NCBI GenBank assembly: GCA_937969505.1
Contig: CALBWA010000018.1
Coordinates: forward strand, 36,144-100,143
DNA: 64,000 nt
Direction of reading: 5' to 3'
DNA from: an uncultured Erythrobacter sp.
GTDB lineage: Bacteria > Pseudomonadota > Alphaproteobacteria > Sphingomonadales > Sphingomonadaceae
Both the position numbers and the translations under genes were made by a program. How positions within the stretch are numbered: the stretch's first letter is position 1; the number at the start of each line of letters is the position of its first letter. Shown piece by piece: positions 43,908 through 53,498 of the stretch. The notes below the pieces were generated by a model. It was not told the DNA's origin and did no database searches. It saw only the letters and a list, made by a program, of their open reading frames with translations.

Positions 43908-44990
43908 ATGATCATCGCCTGCCCAGCCTGCAACACGCGCTATGCCGTGCCCGACGAAGCCATCGGCATCGAAGGTCGAACGGTCCGCTGCGCCAAGTGC
44001 AAGCACAATTGGTTTCAGGATGGGCCCGAACTGGCGCCCAGAGAAGAAAAAGCTGAGCCAACCGTTGAGCCAACACCTGCAAAGGTGGCTGAGCCAGAAC
44101 CTGATGCAACGGCTGATGAGGACGACGCGCAGGACCTCGTCTCGAGCGCGCGTGAGCCGACTAACTCTGAAGTTCCCGCAGCAGTCGATGCTGCTGATCA
44201 TGATACAGCCGAAGCCACATCCCCAGAAGAACTACCGACCGACGCTGCCGCGGACACCAGCGCGCAGCCCTCGGTCGCCCATTGGCGGACTTCGGATCAG
44301 GCGGGGGATCAGGCGGGGCATCGGGTTGGGGATCAGGATAGCGAGCAGACCGAAACGCCAACCGATGAGACCATTGAGCCCGAAGCTCCAACAACGCCGC
44401 CGCCCGCCTATGTCCATAGCGCAGATCCCGAGCGGGTCGATGTTGGTCCAGCCGATCATGACAATGCGTCGGACGATCTGGAGCATAGCGAGGAAATTGA
44501 GACTTTTTACGTCGATGCAGACGAGCCATCGCAGTTTGATTATGAGCCGCCTTTTCGGGCGCGCCGCAATCCGCTCAAAATGTGGACCGCTGCCGGGGTG
44601 ATTTTCGCAATTCTGGCGTTTGGGACCATCATCGGCGTGAATTACTGGGGCCTGCCTGACTGGGTACCGGTGGAGCAGCCAACCTTCGGCGTCGAAGAAC
44701 CTGACCTGTTGCTCGATTTTCCCGCCGACCAGCAGGATCGCCGCACTCTGCCCAATGGCACTGAATACTTTGGCGCAAGCGGCACGGTCACGAACATTGG
44801 CCGTTCAACCATCAATGTGCCATCCATCCTGATCGTGCTGCGCGATGAACGCGGCCGCATAGTCTACAACTGGGAAGTGGTGCCTCCGCAATCGCAACTG
44901 GCACCTGGCGCAACCATGACAGTGAAAGAAGCGGTCACCGACGTGCCGCGCTCGGCCAAAATCGCTGAAATCGGCTGGAAGCCCAGCTAA
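43908..44990 (+). CDS. Zinc-ribbon (MJ0042 type) single-pass membrane protein
   Basis: N-terminal MJ0042-type zinc ribbon with two CxxC pairs (CPAC and CAKC in TVRCAKCKHNW). A long acidic disordered region (about 40-220) holds short tandem repeats (DQAGDQAGHRVGDQDS). One transmembrane helix (about 230-248) follows, then a periplasmic domain resembling DUF3426 (ASGTVTNIGRSTINVPSILIVLRDERG). 360 residues. ATG 43908 chosen at MIIACPACN. Known next to ftsEX in related bacteria; role unknown. Confidence 0.85.
   Translation: MIIACPACNTRYAVPDEAIGIEGRTVRCAKCKHNWFQDGPELAPREEKAEPTVEPTPAKVAEPEPDATADEDDAQDLVSSAREPTNSEVPAAVDAADHDTAEATSPEELPTDAAADTSAQPSVAHWRTSDQAGDQAGHRVGDQDSEQTETPTDETIEPEAPTTPPPAYVHSADPERVDVGPADHDNASDDLEHSEEIETFYVDADEPSQFDYEPPFRARRNPLKMWTAAGVIFAILAFGTIIGVNYWGLPDWVPVEQPTFGVEEPDLLLDFPADQQDRRTLPNGTEYFGASGTVTNIGRSTINVPSILIVLRDERGRIVYNWEVVPPQSQLAPGATMTVKEAVTDVPRSAKIAEIGWKPS
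44294..44341 (+). repeat. 12-nt tandem repeat inside the zinc-ribbon gene
   Basis: Four consecutive 12-nt units: GGATCAGGCGGG twice exactly (44294-44317), then two degenerate copies (44318-44341). Each unit adds four residues (DQAG-like) in the acidic linker, so copy-number change would stay in frame. Confidence 0.75.
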
Positions 44991-45020
44991 CTCCTGCCAA
45001 CACCTGCGCTGAAGGCAAAA

Positions 45021-45311
45021 TCAGCTAAATTCAAACCAGGGGGTGCCGCTTGTGTCGCGGCGTTTCTGCGGGATAACATTGCCCTGGGATCCGGCCTCGG
45101 GCTTGACCGGTTTCAAACTGATCCGCGCAGGCCGCAGGATGCGCACGGTGGCCTCGCTTGTGGCAATGGGGCTGCGCTTTTTCGCACTACCACCAAATCG
45201 TCGCTGAGGGGCAGCTGACGTCGCGGGCAGGCTGGGCAAAGGCGGAACGCCAGCTGCAGACGCAACCGGCAAGGCCTGGCCAAACAACAGAAGAGACGCG
45301 ATCGCACTCAT
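45021..45311 (-). CDS. Small exported hypothetical protein
   Basis: Not recognised. 96 residues with a likely signal peptide (MSAIASLLLFGQALPVASA) and a mature basic region (TVRILRPARISLKPVKPE) rich in Arg, Lys and Pro. ATG 45311 lacks a clear ribosome site. It is supported mainly by the signal peptide and the absence of a better frame on either strand. It faces the zinc-ribbon gene, whose stop is 30 bp away. Confidence 0.5.
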   Translation of the reverse strand: MSAIASLLLFGQALPVASAAGVPPLPSLPATSAAPQRRFGGSAKKRSPIATSEATVRILRPARISLKPVKPEAGSQGNVIPQKRRDTSGTPWFEFS

Positions 45312-45567
45312 GCAAAGGTGTTTCCGGTTTGATAACTATATTTGCAAGCATCTTGGTAACCCAGTCCCGAAGCGGGACAAGCGCAAGCGCGCAGAGCCGT
45401 CCATCGGCGCGGGGTGGTCCGGTCAAAAGGTTGTGGCAGCTTTGCGATGAGGCCTGGTGGTTGCATTGCGCAAACCTGCGGCAAAGTGCTTGCGGAGGGG
45501 GTAAGCTGTTGCTAGGGGGCCGCACCTACCAGCGGGAAGCGATGTCTTCGCTTTCATGTGACTGTGT

Positions 45568-45654
45568 GCGGTCGTGGCGGAACTGGTAGACGCGCAACGT
45601 TGAGGTCGTTGTGGGCTAACGCCCGTGGAAGTTCGAGTCTTCTCGACCGCACCA
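45568..45654 (+). tRNA. tRNA-Leu (anticodon GAG)
   Basis: Class II tRNA of 87 nt with encoded CCA. Acceptor GCGGTCG/CGACCGC, anticodon stem CAACG/CGTTG around loop TTGAGGT, long variable arm (GGGC/GCCC), T-arm with GTTCGAGTC. Leucine identity follows from the GAG anticodon and the extra arm. Confidence 0.96.
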
Positions 45655-45861
45655 ATTTTCTTCCGAAAAGTGCCTTCCAGAGCCAGCCGCATGAGCGATC
45701 CGGGCCCCGCAGCACGGCCGGGCTGCAAAAATTTTCCGCGTCACCTCCCCATGCCGTAACGTCGCGCAATCCGCTCCGTACGCCTATGCATTTTCGGCTT
45801 TGTCTGGCCCCCTCGCCATGCCAAAGAGTGGCGCATTCAACCCGCTTTGGAGAGGCATCCC

Positions 45862-47058
45862 ATGAACCTGGAATTCACCCCCGAAGAAGTCGCCTTCCGC
45901 AAGGAAGTGCGCGCTTTCATCGAAGAAAACTATCCCAAGCATCTGGCCGATATGGGCATGCGCGAGGATATGTCGCCCGAAGACATGGTCGCCTGGCACA
46001 AGGTTCTGGGCGAAAAGGGATGGTCTGTACCTGCATGGCCGACCGAGTATGGCGGCACGGGGTGGACCCCGACACAGCGGTATATCTGGTCCGAAGAGAA
46101 CGCCCGCGTGAACGCCTTCATGCCACTGCCCTTTGGCGTCTCCATGGTCGGCCCGGTGATCTACACCTTTGGCAATGAGGCACAAAAAGAGCAGCATCTG
46201 CCCGGCATCCGCAGCGGCGATGTGTGGTGGTGCCAAGGCTATTCAGAACCCGGCGCTGGCTCTGATCTCGCCTCGCTCAAGACGACCGCTGTTCGCGATG
46301 GCGATCATTACGTCATCAACGGCCAGAAAACCTGGACCACGCTGGCGCAATATGCCGATTGGGGCTTCTTCCTGTGCCGCACCGATCCCGATGCCGCCAA
46401 GCCGCAAGAAGGCATCAGCTTCATCCTGATCGACATGAAGACGCCGGGCATCGAAGTGCGCCCGATCAAACTGATTGATGGCGGGTACGAGGTCAACGAA
46501 ACCTGGCTGACCGATGTCCGTGTGCCGGTTGAAAACCTGGTCGGCGAAGAAAACAAGGGCTGGACTTATGCCAAGTTCCTGCTCGCCCATGAACGCAGCG
46601 GCATTGCCGGTGTTGCCCGGTCCAAACGCGGCGTTGAAAAACTGCGCGAGATTGCCGGTTCCGAAGTGCTCGATGGTGAGCCGCTGATGAGCGATTTCGA
46701 TTTTGCCCGGAAGGTCAGCCAGCTCGAGATTGATCTGGCAGCACTGGAAATCACCGAATTGCGCACCCTGGCTGGCGAACAGGCCGGCAAGGGGCCAGGT
46801 CCGGAAAGCTCGATCCTGAAGATCAAGGGCACTGAAATTCAGCAGCGCCTGACCGAACTGACGCTGGAAGCCGTCGGCAGTTATGGCACCCCGCAATATG
46901 GCAGCATCGCCGATGCCGGATCGAACCAGTACCCGGTTGGCCCCGAATATGCGCAGCATTCAGCCGCGACCTATTTCAACATGCGCAAGACCTCGATCTA
47001 TGGCGGATCGAACGAGATCCAGCGCAACATCATCACGAAAATGATCCTCGGCCTGTAA
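45862..47058 (+). CDS. Acyl-CoA dehydrogenase, first of a pair
   Basis: Flavoprotein introducing an alpha-beta double bond in an acyl-CoA. N-terminal helical domain, the middle FAD-contact region WCQGYSEPGAGSDLASL and KTWTTLAQYADW, C-terminal IYGGSNEIQRNIITKMILGL. 398 residues. ATG 45862 follows GGAGAGG. The next gene is a second, shorter acyl-CoA dehydrogenase on the same strand 28 bp downstream. Such pairs are known to form heterotetramers in steroid side-chain degradation (mycobacterial ChsE type). Confidence 0.92.
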   Translation: MNLEFTPEEVAFRKEVRAFIEENYPKHLADMGMREDMSPEDMVAWHKVLGEKGWSVPAWPTEYGGTGWTPTQRYIWSEENARVNAFMPLPFGVSMVGPVIYTFGNEAQKEQHLPGIRSGDVWWCQGYSEPGAGSDLASLKTTAVRDGDHYVINGQKTWTTLAQYADWGFFLCRTDPDAAKPQEGISFILIDMKTPGIEVRPIKLIDGGYEVNETWLTDVRVPVENLVGEENKGWTYAKFLLAHERSGIAGVARSKRGVEKLREIAGSEVLDGEPLMSDFDFARKVSQLEIDLAALEITELRTLAGEQAGKGPGPESSILKIKGTEIQQRLTELTLEAVGSYGTPQYGSIADAGSNQYPVGPEYAQHSAATYFNMRKTSIYGGSNEIQRNIITKMILGL

Positions 47059-47086
47059 GGCTGCAGCGACATTTGGGAGAGAGTTT

Positions 47087-48217
47087 GTGGATTTTAACTT
47101 CACCGAAGAACAAGAGATGGTGCGCGACGGCCTGTCACGGCTGGTGCGCGAACAATATGACTGGGACACGCGGCGTGAAGTGATTGCCAGCGAGAGTGGC
47201 TGGCGTCCTGAAGTCTGGGCTCAGCTTGCAGAACTGGGCATTCTGGGCATGCCCTTTTCCGAAGAGGATGGCGGATTTGGCGGCGGTGCGGTTGATGCGC
47301 TGGTGGTCATGGAAGAGTTCGGCAAGGGGTTGGTGGTGGAACCCTTCATCCCCAGCGTCGTATGCGCTGGCGGCTTTCTCAAACATGCCGGGTCATCGGA
47401 ACAGAAGGAAGAACACCTGGGCGCGATCATCGATGGCAGCCGGGTCTATGCTTTTGCCTATGCAGAACCGCGGGGCCGATACAATCTGGCCGATCTGGAA
47501 ACGACCGCGCGCAAGGAAGGGGGCGACTATGTCCTCAACGGCCATAAGGCTGTCGTAATTGCCGCCCCCTGGGCCAGCCATCTGGTGGTCACGGCGCGCA
47601 CTGCAGGAGAGCGGCGCGACAGTGACGGCATCAGCGTCTTCCTGGTCGACAAGTCAGCCGATGGCGTGGTGACACGCGATTATCCAACGGTCGATGGCCG
47701 CTGGGCTTCAGAAGTCTATCTGGAAAACGTCACGGTTCCTGCAAGCGCGCTGGTCGGGGAAGAGGGCGCGGCCCTCCCACTGATCGAGCAAGTGGTGGAT
47801 GAAGCCATTGCCGCAGCCAGTGCCGAGGCGTGCGGCGCGATGAAGGTCGCCCATGCCATGACGGTGGAATATTCGCGCCAGCGCAAGCAGTTTGGCGTGC
47901 CGATTGGCAGTTTCCAGGTTCTGCAGCACCGCATGGTCGACATGTACACCGAATACGAACAGTCGGTCTCGCTGGCCTATCTGGCGACGCTGAAACTTGA
48001 CGGATCAGAGCGCGAGCGCAAGCTGGCAGCCTCCACCGCCAAGGTCCGGATCGGACAGGCTGCGCAGTATGTCGGGCAGGAAGCCATCCAGATTCACGGC
48101 GGCATGGGCATGACCGATGAACTGGCCATTGGCAGCTATTTCAAGCGCTTGACGATCTTTGAATCCGAATTTGGCAATGTCGATCATCACATGAAGCGGC
48201 ACATCGCCCTGTCATAG
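47087..48217 (+). CDS. Acyl-CoA dehydrogenase, second of a pair
   Basis: Acyl-CoA dehydrogenase family protein with N-terminal FNFTEEQEMVRDGLSRLV, a middle domain YAFAYAEPRGRYNLADLETTA that lacks the strict EPGAGSD motif of its partner, and C-terminal IQIHGGMGMTDELAIGSYFKRL. 376 residues. GTG 47087 follows GGGAGAG. Tightly linked to the preceding dehydrogenase. The two probably form one alpha2beta2 enzyme; which subunit carries the catalytic base is not settled by eye. Confidence 0.9.
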   Translation: MDFNFTEEQEMVRDGLSRLVREQYDWDTRREVIASESGWRPEVWAQLAELGILGMPFSEEDGGFGGGAVDALVVMEEFGKGLVVEPFIPSVVCAGGFLKHAGSSEQKEEHLGAIIDGSRVYAFAYAEPRGRYNLADLETTARKEGGDYVLNGHKAVVIAAPWASHLVVTARTAGERRDSDGISVFLVDKSADGVVTRDYPTVDGRWASEVYLENVTVPASALVGEEGAALPLIEQVVDEAIAAASAEACGAMKVAHAMTVEYSRQRKQFGVPIGSFQVLQHRMVDMYTEYEQSVSLAYLATLKLDGSERERKLAASTAKVRIGQAAQYVGQEAIQIHGGMGMTDELAIGSYFKRLTIFESEFGNVDHHMKRHIALS

Positions 48218-48362
48218 CGGGTTGCCCATGGGCCAAGACGCGGATGGCCCACGCAAACTATCGTTCGCCATGACGGGCCAGCGGTACTATCGACGCCGGA
48301 TCAAGCCGGGATGGCTGGCTTGAAGCCTTTTCATCACCCGTGCTCTCGCCAGTTTCGCGAGA

Positions 48363-49652
48363 GTGCGATCATCGCTCGGAGCACACGCAGCCTTGGTTGA
48401 AGCCCGCATCGAACAGGATACAGGACCGGGTCTGCACCGCTGGGTGCTGCTTGCCCTGACCTGCGCTGTGTTCGGTGCCTCGACCGGTGGCACGTTCTCT
48501 TCGCTGGGCGTGCTGCTGCCAGCCATGATCGAGGATCTGGGATGGAGCTGGGCTGAAGCCGGCCTTGGCTTTACCGTGATTGCTTTGCTGACCGGGCTGT
48601 CCAGCACCATTCCGGCCACCACAATCCAGCGCTTCGGCCTGCGCATCACCTATTTCACCGGCGGTATCTGTCTGGCCGCCGGATTTGCGATTTTTTCGCA
48701 AACGCAGGGCCTGGTCAGTTATCTTGTCGGCGGGGCACTGATCGGACTTGGCTATTCGCAAACCGGCGCCGTTCCGGCGGTAAAAGCGCTAAGCAGCTGG
48801 TTCTCGCGCAGGCGATCACTCGTCATAGGAATATTCTTCACCAGCGGAGCGGTGGGCAGCATGATCGGACCAATCGCTGCGTCCTATGCCCTGTCCGGCC
48901 TCGATTCATGGCGCAGCTATTGGATTGGCGTTGCAGTGCTGACCGGGCTGTTTTCCATCCTGCTGGCGGCCGTGGTATCCCAAAAGCCGGGTGCTGATCC
49001 CGATGCCGCAGCCCTCGCCCTGGGAGGAGAGGCAGCCGATGAAAATTGGACCTTTGCCGAGGTGCTGCGAACCCCGCAATATCACATCATTATTCTGGCG
49101 GTCACCATGACCCTGCTGGGCGCGCTCACCATGAACACATGGCAAGTCACCCACATGCAGAACATGGGCGTCGCTGCCACTATCACGGCAACCGCGCTCA
49201 GCATGCATGCGCTGTTCAACGCCGCCTCGCGCGTGGTTGGCGGCATCATCATCGACCGGGTCGGCGCGAAATTGCTGTTCATCGTCGGGCTCGCCTCGGG
49301 CGTGGTTGGCATGGCGGCCCTGTCGGTTGCAGACGATCCACTGCTGATCCTGATCTACGCCATTGGCGATGGGGTGAGCTTTGGCATTGTCACCTTCGCA
49401 AGTTCCATTCTGTTGCTTGAGTATTTTGGCGCACGCAACAATCCGATGGTTCTGGGCTTCCTCAATCTGCTGACAACAGCGGGCATGATTGGGCCCGTCG
49501 CGGCAGGCTATCTGGCGGACCGGGTGGGCGGATTTTTCGAAGTGTTCGTGATCCTGTCAGGACTGATGCTGCTCGTCTTCCTGCTTTCGCTTACACTTAC
49601 AAAGCCGGTCCGGGGCGAGCGGGTTGCGCCTACAGCCAAGGGTCTTGGCTGA
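48363..49652 (+). CDS. MFS transporter
   Basis: Twelve-helix major facilitator. First helix WVLLALTCAVFGASTGGTFSSLGVLLPAM, the typical loop with FSRRRSLVIGIFFTSGAVGSMIGP, a central cytoplasmic loop near residue 210, and a C-terminal half containing ASRVVGGIIIDRVG. 429 residues. The start is uncertain: GTG 48363 or TTG 48393, neither with a strong ribosome site. It resembles monocarboxylate/oxalate-formate-type carriers. Same strand as the dehydrogenases and the TonB receptor, so a shared uptake route is possible. Confidence 0.85.
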   Translation: MRSSLGAHAALVEARIEQDTGPGLHRWVLLALTCAVFGASTGGTFSSLGVLLPAMIEDLGWSWAEAGLGFTVIALLTGLSSTIPATTIQRFGLRITYFTGGICLAAGFAIFSQTQGLVSYLVGGALIGLGYSQTGAVPAVKALSSWFSRRRSLVIGIFFTSGAVGSMIGPIAASYALSGLDSWRSYWIGVAVLTGLFSILLAAVVSQKPGADPDAAALALGGEAADENWTFAEVLRTPQYHIIILAVTMTLLGALTMNTWQVTHMQNMGVAATITATALSMHALFNAASRVVGGIIIDRVGAKLLFIVGLASGVVGMAALSVADDPLLILIYAIGDGVSFGIVTFASSILLLEYFGARNNPMVLGFLNLLTTAGMIGPVAAGYLADRVGGFFEVFVILSGLMLLVFLLSLTLTKPVRGERVAPTAKGLG

Positions 49653-49868
49653 TGCTCTTATCGTCAGGTGTTGGCGCGCTGTAGAAACGGTTGTCTAGCC
49701 ACCTGCCAATGCCTATTTCGCCCACGCCGCTGCAAAGCTGACGCCAGAAATCAGCTAAGGTGGCGCGCACAATGCCGGCATTGGTCCGCTCGACTAGAAG
49801 CAGGCCATTCAGAAACGGCAAAAGCCGCCGCCGGCGCGAAATGTTCGGTCGCTCAGGGAAGAATTGCA

Positions 49869-52349
49869 ATGCTGCTCGTCAAAACCGCCATCCGATTGCC
49901 CGCCCTGTTGCTGTCAGGCGTTGGCCTGACCAGCCTTTCGGTGCCTGCATTTGCACAATCCGAGGCTGTAGATCAGACGATTGAGGAGCAGGAGGGGCAA
50001 GTCGCTGCCGAAGACATTCTGGTGACGGCCGACCGGGTGGGTTTGCTCGAGCAACGGCCCACGCAAACCGCTTTCGGCCTCGACCTGCCTAGCCTTGAGA
50101 CACCTCGGGCCATCAGCATCGTCAGCGACACCACGATAGAGCGCTATGCCATCGAGGATATCGACGATTTCATCACGACAACGCCGGGCACCTTTGGCGG
50201 CAGCTTTTTTGGTGTGCCAGGCTCAATCTCGATCCGGGGCAGCATTTCGGAAACCTATTTCCGCGGGTTCAAGCGCACGCTGAACAACGGCCTGTTTCCC
50301 ACCCCCATCGGATCCGCCGAGCGGGTCGAGATCATACGCGGGTCAACCCCGGTCATCTATGGCGCGGGCCGGATCGGCGGTTTGCTCAATCTGCAGCCAA
50401 AAGCGGCCAAGACCAACGATGGCAAGGCGTATGACAGGATCGAGGGCGCAGCGGAAATCACTGTGGGTTCGTTCGACAAATTCAACCTGTCCGGCGAGCT
50501 CATCGTGCCGACGAGCATCGGCGCAATGGATGGCGGCCTTGCCCTTTACGCCGAGGTCGAGGATTCGGGCAGCTATTACAATGGCCGCGATCCACGCCAC
50601 GAGCTGGTGCAGGCCGATTTCAACCAGGACCTCGGCAATGGCTGGAGCCTGGTTTTCGGCGGCATGTATTTCAACAGCCGGGGTTATCTCCAGACACCGG
50701 GGTGGAACCGGCTGACGCAGGACCTGATCGACAATGGCACCTATATCACCGGGGCTGACACCGACCTGACCGACACCAATGGCGATGGTCAGCTCAACCT
50801 AAGCGAAGTGGACGCGGCGGTCGGCACGTTTTTTGGTTCATCCAACATCCGCACTTTCATCGATTTTGGCGTGTTCGGTTTCCCCGATGCCTATGCTTTG
50901 GACAGCGGAGTCGGGACCAGTACGCTTGATCCGCGCAATGTGTTTCTGGCCGATCAGGACATTGCCCGCTCCGAAACCATTACCTTGTACGGCGATCTGG
51001 CCAAGCAATTCGGTGATGGCAGCACGGCCATGCTGCAAGTGTTCTATGACGAGGTCGACGGCACGCTGAACCAGACCTTTGGCTTTGCCGCCCGTCACGA
51101 AATGGATGTGCTGGAAGTGCGCGGATCCTACACCCGCGAATTTCAGCTGTCGGATACATTGGTGATCGACACGCACCTGACCGCATCCCACAGGCGGTAC
51201 GAATCTCGTCTGCGAGAACAGTTCCTGTCGGGCTATCTGGTGCTGGATCGGCGCGATCTCAGCGTGGGTCCAACCCCCAACGATATCTTCGCCACACCGC
51301 TCACCGATCCATCGATCCCGTGGGACAGCGATTTTGATTCGCGCTGGAGCGATACCGGCGCATCACTGCTAGCCGATATCCAGTGGGGCGAGCTGAGCCT
51401 GCTGCTGGGCGGCCGGTTTGATCATTACGATGTCAACACCAGCGATGCGGGCGTCACCACCTTTGGTGCGCCGACACAGGCAGAGGCCAGCGACAGCGAT
51501 TTTTCCTATTCAGCCAGTCTCAGCTGGCGCTCCAGTGCAGGTGTGACCCCCTACATCACCTATGCCGAAGGGGCAGAGCCGCTGTACAATTCCAACGGCG
51601 GTATTTCCCCCGGCCCGGCCAGTCAGGACAGCTTTCTGTTCGGATCGCAACTGCTGGAATTGGGCGTGAAGTTCGAATTGCTCGACCGGCGCCTGTCCGG
51701 ATCGCTAGCCTATTATGACCAGACCCGGCGATTGATCGACCCGTTCCAGAATGTGAACGAGGAAGCAGCCGAAGGTTTCGAGGCCGAGGTCCGCTTTCTG
51801 GTCAATGACAATGTCAGCCTGACCGGGGCAGCAACCTTTCAACAGTTCGAGATTGCTCCGCCTGGCGCATGCGGATCGGGCAATGGAGAATTTGTCGTCA
51901 TCAGCCCGACCCACCCGACCGTAAACGCCTTTGGTCAAACCATCTCTGGCGCGCAAGGTTATGGCGGGCTGTTTGCCGCGCTCAACGCCAGCTGTCTGCC
52001 CGAATTGCAGGACGGGTACGAGCGCACGATTATTCCCGACACGGTTTTGTCCGGCTTTGCCACCTACACCTCTGACCCGTTCGGACCCGACATGGTCATC
52101 GGCGGGACCTTCGGGGCAACCTATGTCGGCGAAACGTCAGGCAAAACCGTGACCGGCGTGTCCCTGCCCGACTACACCTTGTTCCGGGCTGCCGGTTTTG
52201 CCGAAATGGGACGCTTCAGCCTGACCGCCACGGTCGAGAACCTGTTCGACAAACGGTATTTCCAGCCGCTTCAGGGTGTATACGAGGAAGTTGCCGCCCT
52301 GCCCGGACAGGGCCGCACCGTGCGCGTTACCGGGAGGGTCGCCTTCTAG
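49869..52349 (+). CDS. TonB-dependent receptor with EF-hand-like loop
   Basis: Outer-membrane receptor of the siderophore-receptor-like class. A signal peptide (about 1-29, ending VPAFAQ) is followed by the TonB box region DILVTADRVG, a plug domain (about 60-175, SIRGSISETYFRGFKR), and a barrel ending GRTVRVTGRVAF. 826 residues. ATG 49869 follows AGGGAAG; the longer open frame upstream is not protein-like. Residues 302-313 (DTNGDGQLNLSE) match a complete calcium-binding EF-hand loop, unusual for this family. Substrate unknown. Confidence 0.9.
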   Translation: MLLVKTAIRLPALLLSGVGLTSLSVPAFAQSEAVDQTIEEQEGQVAAEDILVTADRVGLLEQRPTQTAFGLDLPSLETPRAISIVSDTTIERYAIEDIDDFITTTPGTFGGSFFGVPGSISIRGSISETYFRGFKRTLNNGLFPTPIGSAERVEIIRGSTPVIYGAGRIGGLLNLQPKAAKTNDGKAYDRIEGAAEITVGSFDKFNLSGELIVPTSIGAMDGGLALYAEVEDSGSYYNGRDPRHELVQADFNQDLGNGWSLVFGGMYFNSRGYLQTPGWNRLTQDLIDNGTYITGADTDLTDTNGDGQLNLSEVDAAVGTFFGSSNIRTFIDFGVFGFPDAYALDSGVGTSTLDPRNVFLADQDIARSETITLYGDLAKQFGDGSTAMLQVFYDEVDGTLNQTFGFAARHEMDVLEVRGSYTREFQLSDTLVIDTHLTASHRRYESRLREQFLSGYLVLDRRDLSVGPTPNDIFATPLTDPSIPWDSDFDSRWSDTGASLLADIQWGELSLLLGGRFDHYDVNTSDAGVTTFGAPTQAEASDSDFSYSASLSWRSSAGVTPYITYAEGAEPLYNSNGGISPGPASQDSFLFGSQLLELGVKFELLDRRLSGSLAYYDQTRRLIDPFQNVNEEAAEGFEAEVRFLVNDNVSLTGAATFQQFEIAPPGACGSGNGEFVVISPTHPTVNAFGQTISGAQGYGGLFAALNASCLPELQDGYERTIIPDTVLSGFATYTSDPFGPDMVIGGTFGATYVGETSGKTVTGVSLPDYTLFRAAGFAEMGRFSLTATVENLFDKRYFQPLQGVYEEVAALPGQGRTVRVTGRVAF

Positions 52350-52361
52350 GGCTGCACAAGC

Positions 52362-53444
52362 TTAGAAGTTGAGGCTCTCGCGCACCGCTTCGTTGACGAT
52401 TTTGCCCTGATGCACATTCAGGCCAAGCTTGAGATGCGGGTCAGCGTCGCATGCGGCAATGCCCTTGTTCGCCAAGGCCAGGCCGAAGGGCAGCGTCGCA
52501 TTGTTGAGCGCATAGCTGGATGTGTGCGGTACCGCGCCGGGCATGTTGGCGACACAGTAATGGATGATGTCGTCGACCAGATAGGTCGGATTTTCGTGCG
52601 TGGTGGGCTTTGACGTTTCAAAGCAGCCACCCTGATCGATCGCAACATCAACCAGTACAGCGCGATGTTTCATCAAGGGCAGCATATCGCGCGTGACCAA
52701 CCGCGGAGCGCTGGCACCCGGCACCAACACCGCGCCGATAACAACGTCTGCTTCGGTGATCGCATTCTCGATCGTGCCGGCGTTGGAATAGCGGGTTGTC
52801 GCCCGCCCCTGAAACATATCGTCCAATTCGCGAATGCGCGGCAACGACCGGTCCAGAATCTCGACATTCGCGCCCAGGCCCACCGCCATGCGCGCCGCCT
52901 GCGTGCCCACCACGCCGCCGCCGATAACGACAACTTTGGCCGGAAGAACACCGGGCACGCCGCCCATCAGAATGCCGCGCCCGCCATTGTTCTTGTGGCT
53001 CGCTTGCGCGCTGGCCTCGATCGATAGACGCCCGGCGACTTCGCTCATCGGGGCAAGCAACGGTAGCGATCCATCCGGCGCGGTCACCGTTTCATATGCG
53101 ACCGCCGACACACCCGATTCCATCAGGCCGCGCGCTTGATCGGGATCAGGAGCCAGGTGGAGATAGGTGAACAGAATTTGTCCTTCGCGCAGCTGGACCC
53201 ACTCGTCAGGCTGCGGTTCCTTGACCTTGACCACCATGTCTGCGCGGGCGAAAATTTCGGCTGCGCTGTCGACGATCATGGCCCCGACCTTGGTGTAATC
53301 CTCGTCAGTTTTGCTGATCCCCAACCCTGCTCCGGTCTCGACGATCACCTCGTGCCCGGTCGCGACGTATTCGCGCACGGCTTCGGGCGTCAGACCGACG
53401 CGATATTCATGATTTTTGATCTCTTTGGGAACGCCGACGAGCAT
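52362..53444 (-). CDS. ald: Alanine dehydrogenase
   Basis: Reversible NAD-dependent deamination of L-alanine to pyruvate. VGVPKEIKNHEYRVGLTPEAV at the N-terminus, KVKEPQ (substrate-site Lys), SEVAGRLSIEA, Rossmann KVVVIGGGVVGTQAARMA, and VDVAIDQGGCFETS with THENPTY. 360 residues, normal length. ATG 53444 follows AGGAG. Divergent from an exported hydrolase; a TTTCAATTGAAA palindrome lies 55-66 bp upstream of the ATG. Confidence 0.95.
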   Translation of the reverse strand: MLVGVPKEIKNHEYRVGLTPEAVREYVATGHEVIVETGAGLGISKTDEDYTKVGAMIVDSAAEIFARADMVVKVKEPQPDEWVQLREGQILFTYLHLAPDPDQARGLMESGVSAVAYETVTAPDGSLPLLAPMSEVAGRLSIEASAQASHKNNGGRGILMGGVPGVLPAKVVVIGGGVVGTQAARMAVGLGANVEILDRSLPRIRELDDMFQGRATTRYSNAGTIENAITEADVVIGAVLVPGASAPRLVTRDMLPLMKHRAVLVDVAIDQGGCFETSKPTTHENPTYLVDDIIHYCVANMPGAVPHTSSYALNNATLPFGLALANKGIAACDADPHLKLGLNVHQGKIVNEAVRESLNF

Positions 53445-53498
53445 GAGGGAATCTCCTGGGGGGAATGGAGCCGTCGAAATAAGGCAAGGCTTATAAAA

